DNA of 64,000 nucleotides from NCBI GenBank assembly GCA_942159475.1, contig OW804096.1:44949744-45013743 (forward strand), written 5' to 3'. The position numbers and the translations under genes were made by a program. This document shows positions 1 through 11,388 of the stretch, piece after piece. The notes under the pieces were generated by a model, which saw only the letters and a list, made by a program, of their open reading frames with translations, did not search any database and was not told the origin of the DNA. The DNA comes from Sthenelais limicola (Eukaryota; Annelida; Polychaeta; Phyllodocida; Sigalionidae). Each line of letters starts with the position of its first letter. The first letter of the stretch is position 1.

Positions 1-129
1 TGAATAAAATTCGAAAATTTCTGTTTAATATTGTACCATTAAAAACAGCTGCTAAACTAAGTATTCAGCTGAAAATTTAGTGTAAAACTGATGTGTTGTC
101 CATTTTATTGAGATATTATATGTTATGTT

Positions 130-710
130 TTTCTGGGGCGTTGAAACGGGCGTTGAAACGCAACAATTTGTGTTGATTTATTATCATCGTTTTCTGGCCC
201 TTCTGTGATAAACTTTTGTATTTCCTCGACCGGTAAATGTCAATTAAGGGTGAATTATCATTATTATTAGTCAAGTAATTAGTTTGGATGGAAATGTTCC
301 TAATACTGCAACCATCTTGCAGAGGGCGTTGGAACGCAACAGGGCGTTGGAACGCAACGTTGGCACCTTGATTCAATCTAAAGAAGTCATAAATTATCTC
401 TGGACAAAATTCTAAAAAACATGGCATAAGCCTTTATATAGATGCTTCAAGTGTTAAATTTCCGTTGACTAATCTATATAATAGTTGTAGACACTATTAA
501 AAATGATAGGCATTGGAACACAACGTTAGGTATTCCCCAACTGTTTTTTTCACTCATTCAGGTCGTGTATAATTACTGTTATTTGTAGGTCATTTTTTAG
601 CATTTTAATTCAAAGTCAAACTCTTGGGGAAGAACGTGGGCATATTGCTAATAACTAAATATTTATTTTTCATACCTAGATGAGCTCATAAAAGGGCGTT
701 GAAATGCAAC
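130..710. repeat. Cluster of a short palindromic 17-mer, six copies
   Basis: A motif close to GGGCGTTGRAACGCAAC occurs at 136-148 (cut short), 148-164, 324-340, 342-358, 508-524 (degenerate) and 694-710. Its core GCGTT-NN-AACGC is an inverted repeat. Two pairs are almost abutting, while the rest are spaced by 150-190 bases of unrelated AT-rich DNA. No open frame explains it. It could be a protein-binding cluster or the decayed remains of a satellite; no function is claimed. Confidence 0.6.
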
Positions 711-950
711 GCATGCACAAAATTCCTCAAAAGAAAAATTGAATTAGGAGAAATAAAAAATATTTCATGAATATATGTTTGTCGATTTTAGCCTGTATAT
801 TGGCCATAAAATATGTATTATTTATTCAAGATAACAAAATCATATTCCCCCAGAAAGCTCTATCTATCCTGCATTTGTTGATATAACTTTTATTTAAACA
901 CTATCAACCCCTATCGATATATCACCCTTGGAAACTTGGGAATGCCTGTA

Positions 951-1324
951 GGACCGTTTCGTGAGAATTGATGGATGCCTAGGGAACTTACTTATTTCAA
1001 TCAATAAATCCTAAGAAAAATCTCTGAGAAAATTCTTCAAAATAGAAACAAATACGAAATATAGCTCTGATATTACCGGAAAATTCATAGGATCAGATCG
1101 GTCTGTTTCTGGGTCGCCCTGTGACCATCTAAATTGTAATCCACTTCGGGTAATCTACATCATGTTTACACATAATAATTATATAAAAATGTATTTATTA
1201 TTCTATTCCTTAATTGTGAAGGGCTCAAGGAATGTTCCTAACGGTAAGGAATGTCCCTTATAGGAAACTGTCCTTCCCTACAAAGCAAGGAACGTTGTAA
1301 GCAAGAACTTATGAAACGGCCCCC
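951..1324. mobile_element. MITE candidate with GG(A/G)CCGTTTC termini
   Basis: The left end (951-969) and the reverse complement of the right end (about 1306-1324) share an imperfect terminal inverted repeat of the form GGNCCGTTTCRTRAG. The interior is short, non-coding and contains repeated AGGAATGT/GGACATTCC-like pieces. No clear target duplication was found, so the family is unassigned. A short non-autonomous DNA transposon is the best reading. Confidence 0.4.
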
Positions 1325-2474
1325 ATGTGGCTGCGGACGGCAGGTCTATGGTTTGCTAACAAGCGAACCTCAATTCATACTACTCCTATTACACAAACGA
1401 TAGATGGGCATCACGTTAAATGACTTAGAACTATATGCTTAAGAACGATGCCATATATCAAAGTGACCGGAAAATTGATACATCGTAAACTACATCGTAC
1501 GGCACCCTACTACTTGATTTCAATGTCGATGACCGCCATTCCATCGCAGCATTATGAGCAGATGCATATTTTATATTCGGTTCATTTGAAATTGATTGGC
1601 ATGAGCGTTTCTGAATGCGCATTGAGTATCAATTAAGGAAACAATCCTTTAACACGTGTCATGGGCATTGATAATCAATCTTAGCAATTACTGATGACCT
1701 TACTAACGGCCTCTGTAATGTAATAGTTAATCACTTCGAGGAGAGGTTTTTTGATGTGGTATCAATTGATAACCTGACTTTGACACGTAACCATAGATTT
1801 AGCCATATACACAACGAGTATATAATGTAATGTATACATGTATTTTAATATGTTTGCATATTTTGTACTCTGTCTGATTACCATTCTATGCCCGTGTCCA
1901 AACGAGGGGAAATACGCCGAAGTTAATATCCGTATATAAATGACATTACTTATGTTAAAATATGATGTTGTGAAACTTTAACTTGGCATAAATATGGTAT
2001 ATTTCTGATATTTTGATCAGTATTTTAGCATCTTTTGGTCGGATTATTATGACGATTCATTTTCTTTGAAAAGTCTACCTACTGTTGACATTAATGTTTT
2101 GATCAGATACTAATCTCTGTCTAGCCACATTTCCGGTTAATTAACCAAAGTTAGTGTATTATAAGAACACTCGTTAGATGCTAATCAGTTCATTAATAAT
2201 CGTGCTCTGGGATAACTACAAAGCCAGTTAGAAATACCAGATTGCCAATACCCGATAGGTATGAAAACCAATTTAAACAACCTGTATGGTGGAGGGTGGT
2301 ACGTTGACCGCCGACAGTTGTATGGAATAAAATGGCAGCGTGGAAACTTAGTCTGGCTGTCCAGTGGCACCTTCCAATCAAAGAGGGTTTATTAAGCTTT
2401 TTGTTAATTAGTATCGCACCTGTTTTACCTGTAATTGCATGTACATGATATGTAAATCCATGGCGAAATGAGTC

Positions 2475-2480
<6 letters not shown>
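1325..2480. other. Intergenic, no gene seen
   Basis: AT-rich sequence with only short open frames. These show no recognisable domain, signal peptide or plausible splice context. Nothing else stands out. Confidence 0.6.

Positions 2481-2513
<33 letters not shown>
2481..2513. repeat. (AG)n microsatellite
   Basis: An uninterrupted AG dinucleotide run of about 16 units, likely length-polymorphic. Confidence 0.95.
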
Positions 2514-2515
<2 letters not shown>

Positions 2516-2754
2516 ATTGCCTTGGATGTTGTAGGTGTAACATCTTGCTCAAGCCTAGAAATAAGTTACCATCAGATCTAGATCTTGACTTTACTTCTTC
2601 ATTTATTTCTCCCCAAACGGTAGCTGAACCGAATATATATACGAATATATTAGAACATTTATTTTAAAACTAACCTCCTCCTCCTCAAGATTATGTAATG
2701 GTTCATACACAAAAATACAAGTTAATACTTGCAGGCAAATAATCTGCTAGTAAG

Positions 2755-3105
2755 AATAAATGACCATCAAGGCGGATTCAGGAAAAACAATTCCACCATC
2801 AACACTTTAACTAAATTCACAGATTGTTTTAAACATAATTCATTTCCAATCCACCCATGCTGTGTTAATTGACCTGTCAAAGGCATTTGATAGTCAACCA
2901 CTCATATCAATCCTTCTTTAAAAAATGCTATGACCTTAAATTCAACCAGAATTCTCTGAAGTACTGGAAATTGATGGTGTTCAGCAAGGATCCATGCATA
3001 GTAGGTGCTTTTCTATTTCTTATTCATATAAACGATAATTGTATCAACAAATCCTAATATCTTGGTTAAAATGAATGCAGACGATACAGTAATACGGTAT
3101 TTACA
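2755..3105 (+). pseudogene. Decayed non-LTR retrotransposon (LINE) reverse-transcriptase relic
   Basis: Read across frames, the plus strand gives consecutive reverse-transcriptase blocks in the right order. They are a GGFRKNNST block (about 2770-2805), a VLIDLSKAFD block (about 2857-2890), a GVQQGS block (about 2976-2993), FLFLIHIND (about 3012-3040), and an ADDTVI catalytic block (about 3077-3095). This order and spacing is that of the RT domain of Jockey/CR1-type LINEs. Frameshifts and stops between blocks show it is dead. The 5' and 3' parts of the element were not recognised nearby. The subclade cannot be told from this fragment. Confidence 0.75.
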
Positions 3106-6100
3106 CAACTACCCTCTATGTAAGTAGTAGTGAATATGAAATAATAGAAGGATAAAGACTGCACAGGATGAAAAGGAGAAGAGTCTCATTTCTGAATAGC
3201 AATGAAATATATTGGAATATGTCAGATCTCACCGATTTCACCGTATATTCGTCAGGTAAAATAAATGAATTAGAAAAATAGGTATGACCAAATTCTATCA
3301 GAAACTCTCCTTCATAAAATTACTTTGGAATGATTTCCGGTGACTGACCTAAGAACTCTGTGTTGAGGAAGCCCAGAATTAATGTTGAAATACTATGGTT
3401 GGGGAGGGGGTGGGACTTTGGATTCCTCCCTCAAGTGTATTTCAATGTTTGGTCGTAAAAAATCTTTATGAAACATTGCAGCAAAACAACAGAAAATAGT
3501 CCTCCAGAGTTTTGGTCAAATGCCTATTAGATCGGTTGGAGAGGAATGCAATAAAAAGTAGAACATCTTTAGTTTTTGACTGAGGTTAAATGAAAATGCA
3601 GCTGTAACATAATCAATTATCCCATCTCGTTTATACACTTTCTACTTGTTCAATTTGTTTTCGTTTTTTTTTGTCTTCATTAAAAATCTTTTTTTTTCAT
3701 ATTTCTCGTTTATTTAAAAAAATAAGTGAACATTCTCGGCTTCCACAACTTTGAGAAGATTTGGGGTATAGTAGATCAGTGAAGGCCTTCCAACATCTTC
3801 GGAAGACTTATAGACCGATAGATTGTATAGTGAAGATCTAAGAAACCAGGGTCTTCATTCTTTTGACCAAACCTGGTCAAACCTGGCTGCACAAAACCTG
3901 AAGTCAGGAAGTAGGAATCTGGGCTTATGCCTCGGTCCCTAATCCCTGACAGCCTCCAAACCTGAAGGGTAATCCCTCCTACTAACCCCTAACCCATAGC
4001 AGTACAAGAGCACTGATGTGCACATAGGCGGCTGCTGAGAAGGAGAAGATGTGTACATATATATATAAGGTGATCCAAGTGGTCACAGCAAGTGGTATGA
4101 AGGTGTGAGGAAGAATATTAAGAGGGATGACAAGTAGGCATGACACATAGAGGAAATTCTGGGGAAATGTTCATAAGGAGACATTGAGAGAATCCTGAGG
4201 AAATCCCCAAGTATGACATCATTATATATGGGACTTAATACAGTAATGCAGGGGCCACGAAGGGAAGATGCTAAATCAGCAAACCCAACACCATGGACAC
4301 AGAGCCAACAAGGTATAAAGAGGAACACCTACTGACTGAAACAGGGGACAGCGGTGTATGGAAAAGGTTTGAAATCATCTCAAAGTAGATCTAAAGGGAT
4401 TAGTCGTCCTTAGTAAAATTAGAACTGCTTTGGGGTGATTTCCGGTGATAGACAGCCTCAAAAGCTCACACTGATAACGGATTAGTAGCTTTGGTTGCCC
4501 TGAAGCGAGAGTCTATGTACAGGTATCAGATTGGAGACCGAGGCGTTATTTTGCGCGGCAACGATGCCTTCTTTCTTTTGAAATGTCCGTTCATGTACCA
4601 GCTTTTTAGCCTGAGAATGACTTCACCACAGAACGTTGTCATATCATCGCTTGGAGAGGGATGACAATGAGAATGAGGATGTACCTTTTGTTATTATGAT
4701 GCATGGTATGAACAATGTATTGTAAATTGTATAAAGAAAGGATTGAAGCTGACTCGTTAGATCCGTTTACTAACATTGCACAACCCTTCGAATTCGATGC
4801 TTGGTGATACAGTAGCACATAATTTGAACAAAACACCTCTGAGGTTTCCTTTTATTTACATTCGTTAAACTCATTTATCCTCTTTCTCTATAGTATACAG
4901 CTGGTCCTAATACCCATGTACTCGTGCATTCCGAAGGTTTCTTCTTGGCTGCTCTAGCTAAACTATACGTCAAGTGTACAGTGCAATCTCAATATGTTGC
5001 ACTTGCTTATAGCATAATCCCATTTATAACCTATATGATATGGTTCCTTGTCCCATATCTCCCATTTGATGGTTTGTATAACTTTTGCGCGTATAAATAT
5101 AATCATTATACCGGTAAGAAAAGTTGCATTTGGGAGACCTTAAAGGGTCGTGGAGCCGCAATGTCAAAGGAAATGAAGTACCTCACCCTCCAATATGAAG
5201 GATATATTCTTTGCTGAGTGAAGACTCACAATTGCTATCCAAATCCTCTAGTTGTATCAATGAATAGTTGAAAATGAGAGATGTCATTTATATTCGCATA
5301 TATATATGACAGAATATTTATCGGACAAATGTGTCTATCAACGCGGGGTTGTCCCGAAAGGCTTTTTGTGAGGGATATGTGAATAAGCCTCCAGGGAAAG
5401 ATTATAATTGATTAATTGGTTTGCCTTGGCTGTATAACTGGGTTGGACAGTTTGGTATGGTGCCATGCAGTGTACACCACTTAAACAAGATGCAAGCCTA
5501 TGCACCGAGAGGTAGACACGTAGTTCCTCCCCGTGTAAACTACTGCTCTTTCATAAGCACATATTTGCTGAAGCCTTTCATTACACCTATGTGTATTCTG
5601 TTGGTAAGATGAAATGATACTCTTCATCGATATTGCTTAGATGACTAACTTGCACTAACATTAATAATAATTAAGACTAGATTACATGAAAACATCCTTC
5701 AGCCTGCAATGGTAAAAGATACGCTCGCGTGTATACCAAATATATGTTGCATTATTCTACGGAATAGAAATCTATGATTATATAGCTGTGCTGTATGTTG
5801 CATGACATGAATGTATTTCATTTCCAAGTTGGCCTTTTTATCTTAGATTTTGAAATATATTTATAGAAATACATCTCCCTTGGTTTTCTCCCCGCTTGCA
5901 AAGTTTCCTGCTGGCAGGAGAACGGTTTTCTGTGCTCCAAACTGTCTCGTATAATATAATATTGAGGTTCCACTCTAAATACTGCAAGCATGCATGTACA
6001 CTTAGGCGGAGTACAAATGAGTTAATGAGATTCCCTTTCCCTGTACCTGCTCTGCAGCTGTAATACGATCACATCTTTCCTGTGCTGAGAGACGGAACGC

Positions 6101-9100
6101 CTTGCTTCTTTATAAGCACATTCACTTTCGTATTCATTCATTCTGCAAAAATTAACAATGGTATTTATCAACGACTATCCCGCGACAAGTTATTGGAGTC
6201 CTACACCGGGTTAATGCCCACTGATTTAATAAAGCTAATTAATTTGCCAAGTTCGTCGAAGCGGTCCCTGAAAATGGTAAAAAAAAAAAACTTGAGTCAC
6301 AACGAATTGCGTTATCGTTGACTTGTGCCGGCAACGAACTGCTTATCAAACACATCATTTTAAATGAACTTTTAAAAACATACCAGAGCGGGACTATCCC
6401 AGCCATATGCACTGCTACATCTTTGGTCCTATCTCCTCTTGGGCTTCGTCTCTACTAACACGTCAATAGTTAGAATTAGAGCTACAAACGGCTATGTCGA
6501 TCTATATTGTACGAATAATCCGTGACTGGGGATAATATGGTCGCATAGTGAAAGGCAATAATCCAGTGCTAGCCTTTGAATTTGATAGCTGGTGCCCTGC
6601 CTGGTTTGCAATTATATTTCAGGGCCACTATCACTGTCTATAAAGCAATGTCACGATAAACTCCCATTCCATTTCTTCCAAAATGCAGGTGCATTTAGCG
6701 TGATTTCAAATATCTCACTCAATATCTCATTTCACCCCACTTTTCTGAATTGAGAAACATGAGTGTCCATTTATAGAATGTATCCTAGGAACAGGACAGA
6801 TTTTATGTCTTGAGTTCTTATTTCTCCTCCATAAAACCTGAGTTTGGTTAATGTTCTTGGAGGAGAAGCTCTGGTACATAAGGAAGACTATGTAGTTGAC
6901 GAAGATGTATATCTACACTCCCTCGGTACAGCATAGCCCCAAGCCTTTAGGTATCCAGAAATGCACACATAGCTGCCGTCCCCTTGCTGCTTGACACCTC
7001 CATACCAGGGCATTGCTTATGGGTCGTTTGTTCAGAGGAGTTGGAAAGGAGGAGCAGCCGGAGTAAAAAAAGAAACAAACAAACAACACGTAGGTAAATG
7101 TTTTCTGGAAAACATGAGGTGGCAGGGATAGGCAATCTGGAAGGAGGTTAAGCCCGGACGAAAATAAAGAGAAGATCTTCCAGGTATAATGTTTAAACGG
7201 AAGCCGTAGGATCCCACTACCTTCCTCCTGGTGGTAATGTGTCCACCACCACTGCTGTGGTGCACTGGTCAACACACCACTCCCGCAAGCACCGCCACCA
7301 CCGCTGCCACCGTGCACTTTCCCATACCCGTGACTTTCCAATCGCTCTTTGCGAATGCATGGGGATGGTAGCAATTTATTGAAGGTGGTTTTGGGCCATT
7401 TTTTCACATCGCTCTGCTTCCCATGTCCTTCTTGCATGCCTAGCCAGACTACATTCAGTTTCCAACAAAAGAGGCGTGGCAGCTCAAATCTCAGAGTATT
7501 GCAACTTTTCGGACCGACCAATAGAAATGAAATGGCAGTTGGAACTTTGGTTCAATACCGTTTGTTGAGATGACCGTAACGGAAAGAGGTGGATGTTGGC
7601 AATGTGCCAGAAGAACTTACGTTCCCGTCTCTTTCCATTGCGGTCATCACAACTTGGATGGCGGTAAATGTAAGGTGAACTTGGACCTTGGTCATCGTTT
7701 GGTTTTTAGAGACTCGAAATTCTTTGAAGGCGGCAGAGTATACAGTGCTTGAACCTCCAGTGGCTCTAGACACATCTATATGTAAGAGTGCAGGGTGGGT
7801 CATTCATCCTGACTTAAAATCTAGATCTCCTGTGACTTACTGGACCGTGTTAATATTATAATCAACAAATGTCTCTTTAATAAATTTGAGAATGAATAAT
7901 TTAATGGTTAATTTATTCAGAGTGCCCATTAAGATGGAGAATAATAACTAAATCATTCATGGTATATAACATTCACCTCCTCCGTGCACCTCCCATGCAC
8001 CATTCTTCTATCAGAGTAGATTGAATATAACAAAGTATATTTATATATTTCCGGTTATTGGTCTTTTGAAACAAGGAAGATGCATCATGAAGAGGAGGAT
8101 CTGAAGAAAAGGAGAAATACAGCCAAGGAGGCCAATATTTCCATAAAGCGATCGATATAAGCCGGGTATTGCCTGAGCACAGATTCATCTATAGGAGAGG
8201 CCCCGTTGTGGCCGAGTAACCAGAGTCAACAGCGTGGTCACAAAAGGCTATACTATGGTTGCTTGATACGGGGTGGAAAGGGCTTGAAGGAACGGCTTGG
8301 AGTGCGGCAATTGCACCGAAAGGGGGAGGGTTACCCAGATGGCTGACAAGATTCAACAATCCTTCATGCTCTACTCCGGTGAAAGCGAGTACGATAACGC
8401 CATAGCACAAAGCCAGAATAGTTTTCATAAAGAGTAGATCATAGAGAAAAGACTGAGATAAGGAGACGAGTGTACTTGAAGGTGGTAAATAAGCACTGGA
8501 TGATAAACATGCACTTTATCGATCTGTCTTCTCGGGATTCGTTGCACTACTGTCTAGACACCTGAAGGGGGAAATTCAAACTTGCAATAGTTTATCCACC
8601 ATTAGTGTTGCTCCCTATGCTTTCGAACCTTAAAAACCTTGGTAAGTGCCTAACAATAAACGGGAAAATAGTATGTATATTTGAGAATAGACTTGAAAAA
8701 GTGGATTCAGGGGGTCTTACTGGTTTGCCTGACTTCAACACCGAACTTAAAACGTCCATGTTATGTTGAGGTTAGATTGTCTCCGATTTATTTAAGTATA
8801 TATTATACATATCATATACATAATGTTGTGTGTTTGTATCCCAAGTAATGGCGTACTAGCGACTGTAGTAACTATAAAACTGTCAGGTTATATTGACTCA
8901 CAGAAAACTGCAGATAGCCCGAAGAAAGACGGGGTTCCCTCTGGGGAGGACCAAGGGGAGTCCACTAAGGGCAGCCACCCCTCGAGGTGTACAGATATAT
9001 AGTATATTATAGTGTGAGAACACACACTTACAACGACCATCAAAATATGGACATAAACGTTACATGAGATTGACACTCATTGTTGATTGTAAAACTGAGG

Positions 9101-10022
9101 TCATACATCTTTTATACTGAGTGGATAAATTGAGGAATGGAGACATGAAGCGATCTAGATAGTACAAGTCATCATAGGAAAGCTTATATACAATTATCTA
9201 AGACTTACCATTTTCTGACGCTGATCAAAGTGTTTGCCATTCCGTGAATTCATCAACACAAAGAGATATGAAATTCAGGACATTCAAAGAAAGTAGTTGA
9301 TATTAAAGAAAATCTCTGTATTGATCGAACCATTGCAAGACACATCCAATATTTTTATTGTTAAATTATGAAGGCAACATCTTGATTAGATAATAATTGA
9401 GAGAGTCAGAAATCACTTCTATATATTGCATATAATGAGGCGTAATAACAGGAATTGCATTAATTATTAGAGCTGGCCTGCTAGAAGTGTCAAAATCAGT
9501 TTGGTTAAGTTGTATCAGATTGCTTGGGCAACAATAGTGTTATGTGGTTAGTGATGGTCTGAGATTAAGAAAACGGATTGTAATTTCCATTTATGTGGTT
9601 TGGGAGGGTACAGATATCATCCGCAATTCCCTTGATTTAAATGAAAGTCCGTGCAGACCACAATTTACAATTTTATTGTACGATTGTTTTGAGATCTGAG
9701 GCACCGTTTGCAGGAACGCAAGGCAAGACGATTCCTTTCATTGATAACGGTGGTATCAATATAAATAAATAGAATAGGAATTCATGTAATGTTGCCTTCT
9801 CTCCCGCGGTCGTATAACTTAATTAAAGTTTAATTTTGTTTTCTATTTTTCGAGGAAAGTGTTATTATTGTCTGTGAATTTGCATTTTAATCTGCAGTTA
9901 TGCACATAATATACATTGCGAGCGTTTTGTCACAAAAATTACCATTGTATAACGTTTCATCTATATCAATTTAATTTTACATCGAGGACAACAGTCTACT
10001 TTAATCAATCAAATTCTCATAC
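3106..10022. other. Intergenic, no gene supported
   Basis: About 7 kb without a recognisable protein-coding gene or RNA gene. Several open frames of 60-200 codons exist (for example 6913-7521 minus, 4924-5217 plus), but none carries a recognised domain. A 26-base segment ending in TGATTTCCGGTGA is found near 3330 and again near 4433, suggesting a dispersed repeat. The segment 8189-8428 is listed separately as a weak candidate exon. Confidence 0.5.
8189..8428 (-). CDS. Weak candidate: signal-peptide-bearing first exon or spurious ORF
   Basis: The 79-residue minus-strand frame opens with M-K-T, then a hydrophobic stretch (about residues 3-17, ILALCYGVIVLAF) and a short polar segment, which looks like a secretory signal peptide. 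A GTAACC sequence near 8333 (minus) could be a splice donor after about 31 codons, making this a first exon of a small secreted protein. No downstream exon could be joined to it. Part of the same segment (about 8204-8270) resembles a decayed tRNA-like head on the plus strand, which argues against coding. Chance is a real possibility. Confidence 0.2.
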   Translation of the reverse strand: MKTILALCYGVIVLAFTGVEHEGLLNLVSHLGNPPPFGAIAALQAVPSSPFHPVSSNHSIAFCDHAVDSGYSATTGPLL

Positions 10023-10026
10023 CCAT
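10023..10026. repeat. Target-site duplication CCAT, left copy
   Basis: CCAT directly abuts the outer TG of the left LTR and is repeated at 21608-21611 after the outer CA of the right LTR. A 4-bp duplication is usual for Ty3/Gypsy integrases. Confidence 0.85.
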
Positions 10027-10627
10027 TGATATGACTGCTATACTATCAGTCAGGTAGAGTAGAGGTATGTTCAGGCGAAGCCAGGCTAGAGGATAGCCTA
10101 TATGAATATTAATAATAATAATAATACGTAACAGCGTAGTCCCGTTTCTAGACTAATGAATCTCATTTATTCAGCTTAATTTATACAGCTGGTCAGTTGA
10201 CCATGAAGCCCATTGCGCATGCGCATTAATTATATATTCCTTCAATCGGAAGGAATCATGTGATACATATTTACATCTCTTGAGTAATCAGCCAATGACA
10301 GGCCTTAGCCAATCACCTTGCAGGTGCCTCATTAAGGCAACCAATCAGGTGGTGTTAGTTGGTCCACTGTCCGTGACCTGAGGGGGTGGATCAGTGGTGA
10401 CGTCACACCAGTCTGACCCCTGGCTCCCCCTTGTGTGTAGGTGCGATATTACCATACATATATTATGAGTAATGATGCATAATAGAGAGATGGGTAATTA
10501 ATGCCATTGATTAATGTTGCACAATGTTAGACAATAAATGTATATAAGATCAAATGAGACTTGAGTAATGTTATACAATATTATGTAATCATATGTAATC
10601 AAAAAGGTGTGATTTGTGGTCGTGACA
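10027..10627 (-). repeat. 3' LTR of the Ty3/Gypsy element
   Basis: 601 bp, matching 21007-21607 at a constant offset of 10,980 with no mismatch seen line by line. Read on the element's strand, U3 starts at 10627. A TATATAA box lies at 10230-10236 and an AATAAA polyadenylation signal at 10166-10171, so R lies between roughly 10205 and 10150. This copy should provide the 3' end of the genomic RNA. Confidence 0.95.
10166..10171 (-). terminator. LTR polyadenylation signal
   Basis: AATAAA on the minus strand, about 60 bases downstream of the TATATAA box in the element's direction. That is the expected R-region arrangement. Confidence 0.6.
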
Positions 10628-10650
10628 TAATGCCCCCGACTTTTACGGAT
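10628..10650 (-). other. Polypurine-tract candidate
   Basis: On the minus strand, immediately before the 3' LTR, the sequence is purine-rich (AAAAGTCGGGGGCA followed by TTA). This is the position at which plus-strand DNA synthesis is primed. The tract is broken by TC, so its exact limits are uncertain. Confidence 0.5.
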
Positions 10651-10734
10651 GTCTCTCCGTAGACTCTTAAGTAATACAATTGTCAAATGTTGAAACATAT
10701 ATACATGTTGCGATTATAAGATACCTTTTGAGTA

Positions 10735-10770
<36 letters not shown>

Positions 10771-11388
10771 TGGAAGATCTGTTCCTTGTGAGTGTTAACT
10801 TGGTTTTTGCACAGTAGCTTTTTGCCTTTGGGCCGGGCGTGGCTGCTATCTTGCATTAAATACCAGTGTGTGGACAAATAGATTTACCTAGTGGTTTTCA
10901 CTTGATCATATTCCTCTTCTAACTTTATAGTTAGTTCCTTATTCGCGGAACTTGGAAAAATACATCATTTTAGGTATCATAATTTGTTTTCCATGTAACT
11001 TGCGTCGGTTAGTAAAATAGCGCTTTCCTGACGCTTCTCACAGAACTTAGGTCTTGGCCGACTTATACCTGGCCTCCTTAAGCTTTGCTTATGAGGTATT
11101 AAGACCGATCTACCGTATTTTGCATAAAACATCTCAATGAGAAGAATAGTAAGTGTAAAATTCGACATATTTTTAGAGTAGGTGGTAATATTCGTACTAC
11201 CGTACAATAAAATGTGATACAGTACAAATATAAAGGCAATTCAATACAAATATAATGCGAATCAGAATACAGAAGTAAAATGCAATTCAAATACATGGTA
11301 AAAATATACAGTGAACGGTTAAGGCAATTCCCTATTGAAGTGGCAGTGTCATAATTGTGAAACCTTTACCTTAGATTATTTTTGTTAC
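10628..11388 (-). other. Element 3' non-coding region with long A-run
   Basis: About 760 bases between the env stop and the 3' LTR, with no convincing gene. On the element's strand it contains an A-run of about 29 (10740-10769). Short open frames here are low-complexity or featureless. Confidence 0.7.

Noticed and set aside
6913..7521. 202-codon minus-strand open frame
   Set aside because: Composition is irregular with Gly and Trp runs, no domain or splice context was found, and other frames overlap it. It was left out as chance.
7552..7803. Overlapping frames on both strands (83 codons minus, 60 codons plus with several Cys)
   Set aside because: Neither has a recognisable domain, and no exon partner could be joined; the coding strand is undecidable by eye.
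8204..8285. tRNA-Leu/Ser-like A-box sequence GTGGCCGAGTAACC
   Set aside because: No matching B box or acceptor stem is present; at best it is a SINE relic.
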